Assembly: GCA_945273735.1 (NCBI GenBank)
Contig: CALYPJ010000001.1
Span: forward strand, 86,453-150,452
Reading direction: 5' to 3'
Length of the DNA stretch: 64,000 nucleotides
Source: an uncultured Lactobacillaceae bacterium
GTDB lineage: Bacteria; Bacillota; Bacilli; Lactobacillales; Lactobacillaceae
The notes beneath the pieces were generated by a model that saw only the letters and a list, made by a program, of their open reading frames with translations, was not told where the DNA came from and ran no database searches. Positions 55,249-64,000 of this stretch are shown one piece after another (position 1 is the first letter of the stretch; every line of letters starts with the position of its first letter). A program made the position numbers and the translations under genes.

Positions 55249-57615
55249 TTGAATAAAAAAGTTTTAGAGATTTTAGAATTTGCAAAAATTAAGCAACAAA
55301 TCGCAGGTTATGCTATAACTGATCCTGCTAAATCAAAAATTAATCGATTAATTCCTCAAAAAGAGCAGCAAATTGTCCAATCAGCAATAAATCAAACCAC
55401 AGATGCAGTAAATATTTTACGACTTTTTGGCGGTTTTCCAATTGCCAAGGTTGCAAATGTTATTCCTATAATTAATCGTATTAAAAAGCAAAGTATTCCT
55501 TCAGGAAGAGAATTAGCACAGATTTTGTTAGTTTTGCGAATTTCTAACAATTTAATTGAATTTACTGCTAATTTAAAAGAAAGAAAAATAGATTTAATTT
55601 TTTTTAATGATTTTTTGGATCATGTTCAAGTTAATCAAGGACTTTTAGCACGACTTAATCGTTCCGTAGATGAAGAAGGAAATATTCTTGATCGTGCTAG
55701 CAGTGAATTATTTAAGATTCGTCAGAGGATTAATAGTCTAAAAAATGAGCAAAAAAAATGTTTAGAACAGATTATTCATGGTCCAGAAGCTAAATATTTA
55801 AGTGAACCACTAATTACAATTCGTGATAATCGTCAAGTATTACCAGTAAAGGCTGAAAATAAAGTTCATTTTGGGGGAATAGTTCATGATCAAAGTGCTA
55901 CAGGGCAAACTTTATTCATTGAACCGCAAGTTATTTTAAACTTAAATAACGAATTACAGATATCATTTCATCAAGAAAAAGCAGAAATTCAAAGAATTTT
56001 AAGTGAAATATCTCAAGATGTGTTTGAAGAATCAAATTCTTTAATTTTTAATGCACGTTTAATCTACGATTTAGACTTTGCTCAAGCAAAAGCACTATAT
56101 GCAAAACAAATAAACGCTACTTTACCGATAATTTCTCAAAATCAGGAAATTAAGCTTAAGGCAGCTTTTCACCCATTAATTGATTTCAAAAAAGTTGTAA
56201 AAAATGATTTTTTATTGGGTGGAAAAAATTTTCAAATGGTAATTACCGGACCTAATACGGGTGGAAAAACCATTACTTTAAAAACTGTTGGTTTGATTCA
56301 GATCATGGGACAATCTGGTCTTTATATTCCTGCTAATGAAGGAAGTGAAATCACTATATTTTCTGATATTTTAGCAGATATTGGAGACGAACAATCAATT
56401 GAGCAAAATCTTTCAACTTTTTCCTCCCATATGAGAAATATTGTAAATATTTTAAAAGATTGCAGTAAAGATTCATTAATTTTATTTGATGAAATTGGAG
56501 CTGGGACTGATCCAGAAGAGGGAGCTAGTTTAGCTATTAGTATTTTAAAATATTTAAAAAAAATTGGATCATTTGTTATTGCAACTACACATTATCCTGA
56601 ATTGAAACTGTATGCATATAATACGAAAGAAGTTGAGAATGCTAGTATGGAGTTTAATTTGGATACATTATCTCCCACTTATCATTTATTAATTGGAGTA
56701 CCAGGTCGTTCCAATGCTTTTGCTATTTCAGAACGTTTGGGTTTAAATTTAAATATTATAAAAAATGCTGAGGAGTTAATGGATAATGATACTGTTGGAA
56801 TTAATGAAATGCTAGATAATTTAGAAAATGATCGAAAACAGCTTCAATTAAATAAAGCAGAAATTATTAAACAAAAAGAACGATTAACACAGATACAAAC
56901 ACAGTTAGACTTAGCTAAAGAACAGTTAATGCATCAACAAGACAAAATAATAAGTCAAGCTCACCAAAAAGCTTCTCAAATTGTAACTCATGCAGAAAAA
57001 GAGACACAGCGAATAATAAATAATTTACAGCGACAAGGTAAAAGTAACACTTTGAGTCCTAATACAATTATTAATGCAAAAACTAAAATGAAAGCACTAA
57101 AAAATCCGCTATTAAAAAATAATCCTATTTTAAAAAAAGTAAAAGCGGACAAAGAATTAAAAAAAGGGGATACAGTTTATTTGCCAAACTATGAAAAAAA
57201 CGGTGTCTTACTTAAAAAAATGAGTAATAATTCATGGCTAGTACAAATAGGTATTCTCAAAATGACCGTGTCAACTGATCAATTAGAAAAAGCCAAAACA
57301 AGTAATGATACTTTTTTTAAACCTAAAATTAAAAACAAGATAAAATCGGGTTTAAAGAGAAATAGTGAAATACCAAGTGGTCGTTTAGACTTAAGAGGGA
57401 AACGTTATGATGAAGCACAAAGTGAATTGGATCATTTTATCGATGCCAGTCTTTTATCTAATTATCCTTCAGTAATTATCATTCACGGTTTTGGTACAGG
57501 AACAATTCGTAATTTAGTACATGAAACATTAAAAAATAATCCACGAGTTGCCAATTTTCATTATGCTCCAGCAAATGAAGGCGGTCATGGTGCTACTATA
57601 GTTAATTTTCAATGA
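55249..57615 (+). CDS. mutS2: Endonuclease MutS2 with C-terminal Smr domain
   Basis: TGPNTGGKTITLKTVGLI Walker A, LDLRGKRYDEAQSELDHFID...VIIIHGFGTGTIRNLV Smr motifs. Confidence 0.95.
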   Translation: MNKKVLEILEFAKIKQQIAGYAITDPAKSKINRLIPQKEQQIVQSAINQTTDAVNILRLFGGFPIAKVANVIPIINRIKKQSIPSGRELAQILLVLRISNNLIEFTANLKERKIDLIFFNDFLDHVQVNQGLLARLNRSVDEEGNILDRASSELFKIRQRINSLKNEQKKCLEQIIHGPEAKYLSEPLITIRDNRQVLPVKAENKVHFGGIVHDQSATGQTLFIEPQVILNLNNELQISFHQEKAEIQRILSEISQDVFEESNSLIFNARLIYDLDFAQAKALYAKQINATLPIISQNQEIKLKAAFHPLIDFKKVVKNDFLLGGKNFQMVITGPNTGGKTITLKTVGLIQIMGQSGLYIPANEGSEITIFSDILADIGDEQSIEQNLSTFSSHMRNIVNILKDCSKDSLILFDEIGAGTDPEEGASLAISILKYLKKIGSFVIATTHYPELKLYAYNTKEVENASMEFNLDTLSPTYHLLIGVPGRSNAFAISERLGLNLNIIKNAEELMDNDTVGINEMLDNLENDRKQLQLNKAEIIKQKERLTQIQTQLDLAKEQLMHQQDKIISQAHQKASQIVTHAEKETQRIINNLQRQGKSNTLSPNTIINAKTKMKALKNPLLKNNPILKKVKADKELKKGDTVYLPNYEKNGVLLKKMSNNSWLVQIGILKMTVSTDQLEKAKTSNDTFFKPKIKNKIKSGLKRNSEIPSGRLDLRGKRYDEAQSELDHFIDASLLSNYPSVIIIHGFGTGTIRNLVHETLKNNPRVANFHYAPANEGGHGATIVNFQ

Positions 57616-57661
57616 TCTTACTAATTGAATCTAAAAATTAGAATTTTTTATATCTAAAACT

Positions 57662-57710
57662 AAAAATAGGTTATACATAATAAAGCGATTAGTGTAACCT
57701 ATTTTTTATT
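57662..57710 (+). terminator. Rho-independent terminator after mutS2
   Basis: aaaaataggtta ... taacctattttttattt. Confidence 0.8.
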
Positions 57711-57921
57711 TAATGATAATTTTAAGGAAAAGTAATAAACACAGTAAATTTTTTAAGATATATTATTGTAAATTATAGGAAAATACAATAATAAATAAGA
57801 TTTAAATCTTATTTATGTACGATGGACTTTTATTAATATTACTCCATTACAAATCATTTGTAGTAAAACTATGTAATTTTTTTATACATAAAATTTAACT
57901 TTTAGTTTTATAAAAAGATAA

Positions 57922-59238
57922 TTATTCTAATAATCCAACTCTTTTAAAAATTTCGTCAACATGCCTCAGATGATAATGGTAATCAAAAGCCTCACCAATT
58001 TCTGAACTGCTTAAATGAGTATTAATTATTGGATCTTTTTCAACTAATGGTCTAAATTGCTTTTCTTCATCCCATGCTTTAGCTGTTAGCGGTTGAACTA
58101 AATCATAAGCCTGTTCTCGGGTAAGTCCTTTGTTAATTAATTTAAGCATTACTCTTTGACTATAAATAAGGCCATAGGTTAAATTCATATTTTCCATCAT
58201 TCTTTTTGGAAAAACGGTTAAGTTTTTTAAAATATTATTAAAGCGATTAAGCATGTAATCTAAAAGTGTAGTTGCATCGGGTAAAATAATTCTTTCAGCA
58301 GATGAATGAGAGATGTCACGCTCGTGCCAAAGGATTATATTTTCATAAGCTGTTTGAACTTGTCCACGCAAAACTCTTGCTAAACCACAAATATTTTCTG
58401 AACCAATAGGATTTCTTTTATGCGGCATTGCTGAAGAGCCTTTTTGCCCTTTGTAAAAGTGTTCTTCGACTTCATGAATTTCAGATCGTTGTAAACTTCT
58501 AATTTCAGTTGCAAATTCTTCAAGGCTAGTACCAATTAAAGCAATGGTAGCAATATAATTAGCATGTAAATCTCTTGGTAAAATTTGACTGGTTATTTCT
58601 TGAGCTCGTAAACCTAATTTTTGACAAACATACTTTTCAATAAATGGTTGAACATTTGCAAATGTACCTACAGCTCCACTAATTTTACCAGCTTCGATTT
58701 CTTTGGATACATTTTTGAAGCGTTTCTGATTTCGTTTCATTTCCGAATACCATCGTGCAAGCTTTAAGCCAAATGTAATTGGCTCAGCTTGAACTCCGTG
58801 AGTTCGTCCAATCATTACTGTATCTTTATATTTTAATGCTTGAGTTTTTATTGTATTTAAAAACTGTTTTATATCATTATTTAAAATAGAATTTGCTTGT
58901 TTGAGTCGATATCCTTGAGCAGTATCGACAATATCAGTACTTGTTACTCCGTAGTGAATCCACTTACTTTCTTCACCTAGGCTTTCAGAAACATTTCGAG
59001 TAAATGCAACAACATCATGATGAGTAGTTGTCTCAATTTCAGCAATTCTTTTTTCATCAAATTTAGCATTTTTCTTAATTTTCAAAAGGTCAGATTTTGG
59101 AATTTTTCCCAATTTTTCCCATGCTTCATCAACCGCAATTTCAACTTTGAGCCATGATTGATATTGATTTTTTTTTGACCAAATTTGGATCATTTCTGGA
59201 CGGCTATATCGCTTTAACATTTTTTGTAATTTTTTCAT
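57922..59238 (-). CDS. purB: Adenylosuccinate lyase
   Basis: [15 protein letters not shown], signature [17 protein letters not shown]. Confidence 0.95.
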   Translation of the reverse strand: MKKLQKMLKRYSRPEMIQIWSKKNQYQSWLKVEIAVDEAWEKLGKIPKSDLLKIKKNAKFDEKRIAEIETTTHHDVVAFTRNVSESLGEESKWIHYGVTSTDIVDTAQGYRLKQANSILNNDIKQFLNTIKTQALKYKDTVMIGRTHGVQAEPITFGLKLARWYSEMKRNQKRFKNVSKEIEAGKISGAVGTFANVQPFIEKYVCQKLGLRAQEITSQILPRDLHANYIATIALIGTSLEEFATEIRSLQRSEIHEVEEHFYKGQKGSSAMPHKRNPIGSENICGLARVLRGQVQTAYENIILWHERDISHSSAERIILPDATTLLDYMLNRFNNILKNLTVFPKRMMENMNLTYGLIYSQRVMLKLINKGLTREQAYDLVQPLTAKAWDEEKQFRPLVEKDPIINTHLSSSEIGEAFDYHYHLRHVDEIFKRVGLLE

Positions 59239-59324
59239 CAGCTTTCTACAGTTTAATTTAACTCTATCATAAAAATTGAAGATGGGGGGTAATTAATTTT
59301 TTACTTAAAATAATTATTTATAAC

Positions 59325-59352
59325 TTGATTTATTTTTATAAATTGATATATT
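59325..59352 (+). promoter_or_regulatory. Putative sigma-A promoter of purA
   Basis: TTGATT-16 nt-TATATT, about 50 nt before the purA start. Confidence 0.55.
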
Positions 59353-59403
59353 GGGCTTTGTGCTGAGTATTGTTCTCAGTAATTTAACGGATGAGGTGAG
59401 AAA

Positions 59404-60705
59404 ATGTCGTCAATTGTTGTCGTTGGAAGTCAATGGGGAGATGAAGGAAAAGGAAAAATTACCGATTTCTTGAGTCATGATGCTGACGTAGTTGCTCGTT
59501 ATCAAGGTGGGGATAATGCAGGCCATACTATTGTTTTTAATCACGAAACTTTTAAATTACGCCTGATTCCATCAGGCATTTTTTATGCAAATAAGATTAG
59601 TGTAATTGGCAATGGAGTGGTTTTGAATCCAAAATCTCTTGTGAATGAGTTAAAATATTTGCATAATCGAGGAGTTTCAACCGATAATTTAAAAATTTCA
59701 AATCGAGCTCATATTATATTGCCTTATCATATTTTAATTGATCAATTACAAGAATCTACAAAAGTTAATAAAATAGGAACGACAAATAAAGGAATTGGTC
59801 CAGCTTATATGGATAAAGCTGAACGAATAGGTATTCGAGTTGCTGATCTATTAGAAAAAGAAACATTTGCTGAAAAATTAAAACAAAATTTAACAGAGAA
59901 AAACCGTTTGATATCAAAAATGTACGATCAAGAACCATTAAAGTTTTCTGATATTTTTAGTGAATATTACGAATATGGCCAGATTTTAAAGCCATATGTT
60001 ACTGACACTTCAGTAATAATTAATGAAGCGTTAGATCAAAATAAACATGTATTATTTGAAGGAGCTCAAGGTGTAATGTTGGATATCGATCATGGTACTT
60101 ATCCTTTTGTAACTTCTTCTAATCCAGTAGCTGGTGGTGTCACTATTGGTAGTGGTGTTGGTCCTTGGCGGATTAATGAAGTTATTGGAGTTTGTAAAGC
60201 TTATACTTCGAGAGTTGGTGAAGGTCCTTTTCCTACAGAATTAAATGATTCAACGGGAGATTTTATTAGAGAAACGGGCCACGAATATGGTACGGTCACA
60301 AAGCGTCCACGAAGGATTGGGTGGTTTGACAGTGTTGTTATGCGTCATGCTAAACGGGTCTCCGGGCTAAGTCATTTATCTTTAAATTGTTTAGATGTTT
60401 TAACCGGCCTGAAAACTATTAAAATTGCTAAGGCATATAAATTAAATGGCAAAATTATTTATAATTATCCAGCAAGTTTACATGAAATTGAACAATGCAA
60501 ACCCATTTATGATGAACTTCCTGGTTGGAATGAAGATATTACTCATATTAAAGACTTTTCAGATTTACCATTAAACGCTCAAAATTATGTTAAAAAAATT
60601 TCTGAGTTAGTCGGTGTTAACTTGGCAACTTTTTCAGTAGGTCCTGATCGGGTGCAAACTCATGTTTTAGTTGATATATGGCATGAATTAGACAATAAAT
60701 CATAA
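59404..60705 (+). CDS. purA: Adenylosuccinate synthetase
   Basis: [48 protein letters not shown]. Confidence 0.97.
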   Translation: MSSIVVVGSQWGDEGKGKITDFLSHDADVVARYQGGDNAGHTIVFNHETFKLRLIPSGIFYANKISVIGNGVVLNPKSLVNELKYLHNRGVSTDNLKISNRAHIILPYHILIDQLQESTKVNKIGTTNKGIGPAYMDKAERIGIRVADLLEKETFAEKLKQNLTEKNRLISKMYDQEPLKFSDIFSEYYEYGQILKPYVTDTSVIINEALDQNKHVLFEGAQGVMLDIDHGTYPFVTSSNPVAGGVTIGSGVGPWRINEVIGVCKAYTSRVGEGPFPTELNDSTGDFIRETGHEYGTVTKRPRRIGWFDSVVMRHAKRVSGLSHLSLNCLDVLTGLKTIKIAKAYKLNGKIIYNYPASLHEIEQCKPIYDELPGWNEDITHIKDFSDLPLNAQNYVKKISELVGVNLATFSVGPDRVQTHVLVDIWHELDNKS

Positions 60706-60726
60706 ATCTTAAAGGAGGGTTGGTCT

Positions 60727-61713
60727 TTGATTCCAACTGAAGTATTTGATTACGAAGATATTCAATTAATTCCCAATAAATGTATTATTTCTAGTCGTTC
60801 TGAAGCTGACACTTCGGTAAAATTTGGTCCAATGGTTTTTAAAATTCCGGTAGTTCCAGCAAATATGGAGACTGTAATTAGTGAATCTTTGGCAGTCTGG
60901 TTAGCTCAAAATCAATATTTTTACATTATGCATCGTTTTAAACCGGAAAACCGACATAATTTTGTTAAAATGATGCATCAAAAGAAGCTCTATGCTTCAA
61001 TTAGTTTAGGAGTAAAACCTGAGGAGCATAATTTTGTTGATGAATTAGCAAATGCTGGAGATGTTCCTGAATACGCTACAATTGATATTGCTCATGGACA
61101 TGCTGATTCTGTAATTAAGATGATTAAACATCTTCACCAAGCTTTACCTAATACTTTTGTAATTGCTGGTAATGTTGGTACTCCAGAAGCAGTACGTGAA
61201 TTAGAAAATGCAGGTGCAGATGCTACTAAAGTTGGAATAGGTCCAGGAAAAGCTTGTATCACTAAATTAAAAACTGGTTTTGGAACTGGAGGGTGGCAAC
61301 TAGCCGCCGTACGTCTTTGTTCCAAAGCTGCACAGAAACCAATCATTGCGGATGGTGGAATTCGTTATAATGGAGATATTGCAAAATCTATAAGATTTGG
61401 TGCAACTTTAGTTATGGTGGGTTCTTTGTTGGCGGGGCATGAAGAGTCGCCTGGTAATAAATTAGTATTTGACGGAAAAACTTATAAACAATATTGGGGT
61501 TCAGCATCAGAAAGACAAAAAGGAGCTTATCGTAATGTTGAAGGCAAGCAAATGCTAGTTCCATATCGAGGAAAAATATCTAATAGTCTTTTGGAAATAC
61601 AACAAGACTTACAATCAGCAATTTCTTATGCCGGAGGGCGTAAATTAACTGATATTCGTTATGTTGATTATGTTATTGTTAAAAACTCAGTTACTAATGG
61701 TGATCATTATTAG
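60727..61713 (+). CDS. guaC: GMP reductase
   Basis: IMPDH/GMPR barrel with [29 protein letters not shown]; no CBS domains; 328 aa; TTG start. Confidence 0.95.
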   Translation: MIPTEVFDYEDIQLIPNKCIISSRSEADTSVKFGPMVFKIPVVPANMETVISESLAVWLAQNQYFYIMHRFKPENRHNFVKMMHQKKLYASISLGVKPEEHNFVDELANAGDVPEYATIDIAHGHADSVIKMIKHLHQALPNTFVIAGNVGTPEAVRELENAGADATKVGIGPGKACITKLKTGFGTGGWQLAAVRLCSKAAQKPIIADGGIRYNGDIAKSIRFGATLVMVGSLLAGHEESPGNKLVFDGKTYKQYWGSASERQKGAYRNVEGKQMLVPYRGKISNSLLEIQQDLQSAISYAGGRKLTDIRYVDYVIVKNSVTNGDHY

Positions 61714-61714
61714 T

Positions 61715-61750
61715 AAAAAAGCTTAGGATTTCAAATCCTAAGCTTTTTTA
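61715..61750. terminator. Bidirectional terminator between convergent guaC and ClbS/DfsB-like gene
   Basis: aaaaaagcttaggatttcaaatcctaagctttttt. Confidence 0.9.
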
Positions 61751-62293
61751 GTGTGAATTATTTTTTAAATTATTCTGGTATTTTTTTAACTTTTTTAAAG
61801 CCCAGGCATAATGACTGGCCCCACTATCTATAAAATAACTCCCTAATGTATTATTTTCAGCCCAAGGATAAATATTTTTTGTAAAAAGTTCTTGATTTGA
61901 AAAAGTATTAATAAGTTCGATCATTGCTTGGTGACTCTCTGCTAACAATTCTCGAGCTTTTTTAAAAGAAGTATTTTGATATTTTTCCCAAATTTTTTGA
62001 TTTAATTCACCATAGTTTTGCCAATTGTAACCTTTAGGTAAGAATGATTTTGATTGTCCCTTTTGATTATCAAAAATCCAATTTAATAACATTTCTTGCC
62101 ATTCATAAAGATGAGTTAAGACATCTCTAATATTTTTATCTCGATACCAATCAGCGGGGTCGTTACTATTTAATTGAAAATTAAAGGGGGCTGTTTGTTC
62201 TTCAGGACTAAGGCTATTAATAATATTGTTGATCTTTTCGTAATTCTCGTTAGTAAATTTAATTAACTCTTTTTTATTAATTTTATTTTCCAT
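61748..62293 (-). CDS. ClbS/DfsB family four-helix bundle protein (DUF1706)
   Basis: 181 aa; NDPADWYRDKNIRDVLTHLYEWQEMLLNWI...LPKGYNWQNYGELNQKIWEKYQNTSFKKARELLAESHQAMIELI. Confidence 0.82.
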   Translation of the reverse strand: MENKINKKELIKFTNENYEKINNIINSLSPEEQTAPFNFQLNSNDPADWYRDKNIRDVLTHLYEWQEMLLNWIFDNQKGQSKSFLPKGYNWQNYGELNQKIWEKYQNTSFKKARELLAESHQAMIELINTFSNQELFTKNIYPWAENNTLGSYFIDSGASHYAWALKKLKKYQNNLKNNSH

Positions 62294-62694
62294 TGCCGTT
62301 TTCCTTTATTATATTAATATAAAATTACAATTAATTATATTTTAATATATTTTTTTAAAAAATAAATAGAAATATATTAAAAAGAGGCAATGCATTAACA
62401 CAAAATGGTATATTAAAATATGTCTAATAATTCTAAATACTAGGGAATTATTGTGGTTTTAAAAGTAGTTTACAGAGGCAAAAGAGCTTAAATAGTTATT
62501 GCTTAACTTTTTTCACTTGATTAAAAAAAAATTAGATTTAATTAATCAATTTCACATAGATATTGGCTTAAAAATAAAGGAGTTCAATAATTAGTTAAAC
62601 TTTTTAAATTTAGCTATCATAGGTGAGAATTGAAGGAAAAAATTAAGTTAATTTAAAGTATATACTATACAAAGTAAAAGATTGAAACTTAAGT

Positions 62695-63684
62695 TTAGTC
62701 TGTATATCCGTTAGGATGTTTTTGTTTAAATGCCCAAGCAGTTTTAATAATTTCAGTAATGTCATTATATTGAGGACGCCAGTGTAAAATTTCTTTTGCT
62801 TTAGTAGAATCAGCAATTAATGAATCAGGATCACCTGGTCTGCGAGGAGCAATTTTTACCTTAAAATTAATTTCTGTAGCTTTTTTAGCAGCTTCAACAA
62901 TTTGTTTTACTGAAAAACCAGAAGCAGATCCTAAATTAAAAGCTGTTGACTTTCCACCTTGTTCAAGATATTTTAAAGCTAATAAATGGGCTTCAACTAA
63001 ATCTTCGACATGTACATAATCTCTAATGTTAAATCCATCTGCAGTGTGATAATCATTACCAAACATTTCTATATAAGGCCTTTGTCCTGCGGCTGCTTGT
63101 AAAATAATCGGTATTAAGTGCGTTTCAGGGTGATGATCTTCACCAATACTACCGTCAGCTTTACTACCTGCTACATTAAAGTATCTTAAAGCAACCCATT
63201 TGATGTCGTAAGCTTTACCAGCCCAATAAATTTGATGTTCCATTTCAAGTTTTGATTCGCCATAAGGATTAATCGGGTTTTGAAGATCAGTTTCTTTAAT
63301 TGGACAATGTTTAGGAATGCCATATGTTGCAGCTGTGGAGGAAAAAATAATTTTATTTACATTATTTTGTTGCATTGCTTTTAAGATATTAGTCATTCCA
63401 ATTGTATTATTATCAAAATATTTTAGTGGGTTTTTCATTGATTCTGGTACGATTGAAAAAGCAGCAAAATGGAATACAGCGCTAATTTTGTTTTCTTTAA
63501 AAACTTTATTTAATGCTTCAGTATCACGAATATCAATCTGGTAAAACGGAATAGATTCTGGTATAGCTGAACGATGTCCAGTTACTAAATTATCAACTAC
63601 AATTACTTCTTTTTGTTTATTTTTTAATAAATCAACCATATGGGAACCGATATAACCGGCTCCACCTAAAACTAAAATTGCCAA
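62695..63684 (-). CDS. galE: UDP-glucose 4-epimerase
   Basis: ILVLGGAGYIGSHMVDLL, SSTAATYG, NPYGESKLEMEH, RYFNVAGS; 329 aa. Confidence 0.96.
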   Translation of the reverse strand: MAILVLGGAGYIGSHMVDLLKNKQKEVIVVDNLVTGHRSAIPESIPFYQIDIRDTEALNKVFKENKISAVFHFAAFSIVPESMKNPLKYFDNNTIGMTNILKAMQQNNVNKIIFSSTAATYGIPKHCPIKETDLQNPINPYGESKLEMEHQIYWAGKAYDIKWVALRYFNVAGSKADGSIGEDHHPETHLIPIILQAAAGQRPYIEMFGNDYHTADGFNIRDYVHVEDLVEAHLLALKYLEQGGKSTAFNLGSASGFSVKQIVEAAKKATEINFKVKIAPRRPGDPDSLIADSTKAKEILHWRPQYNDITEIIKTAWAFKQKHPNGYTD

Positions 63685-64000
63685 ATTATCACCTCATATT
63701 ATTTATGTTAATAATTGTATTACTTTTAAATCTTTTAAAAAAGGATTTTGGTTAACTCGTGAAGATTTATAAATTCTACTCTTCTGCTAACATAATGAAC
63801 TGTTTTTATTATGCAGTGTGTTTATCGTTAAAAAATTATGAAGTTCATTAATTTTATTATAAATTATTTATTTAAAATAATTATCGGTCGCAGATTTTAT
63901 AAACCCTAATATTGTAAAATATAATCAAAATTATCTGCTTATTAATGATTCTACTGTTAAATTTATTGCATCTAAATAAACTAATTTTTTATAAATATTT

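Overview
AT-rich Gram-positive chromosomal segment. Gene content (clpE+DUF1827, yfmF/yfmH, rodZ-pgsA, mutSL, ruvAB-queA-tgt-yajC, ireB-ruvX-yrzB, mutS2, a secreted protein with an SLAP-like C-terminus) points to Lactobacillales, probably Lactobacillaceae; this is inference from content only. The window is dominated by housekeeping operons: amino-sugar catabolism (gntR-agaS-nagA), HPr/EI, DNA repair, tRNA modification, cell envelope, purine interconversion and galE. I found no rRNA, tRNA, CRISPR array, IS element or prophage, and no clear undescribed multi-gene system. The observations most worth checking are: (1) a DEAD-box helicase whose intact N-terminus has no ATG/GTG/TTG start codon, with AUA as best candidate; (2) a perfect 31-nt palindrome inside the ruvB coding sequence; (3) an uncharacterised protein between the helicase and alaS with divergent formylglycine-generating-enzyme-like motifs; (4) an orphan glucitol-PTS IIA homologue that appears to lack the phosphorylatable His; (5) a processive GT2 synthase divergent from a secreted SLAP-like protein; and (6) structured leader regions upstream of mutS, ireB, the MFS transporter and the GntR regulator. 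Family calls come from reading the supplied translations; no searches were run.
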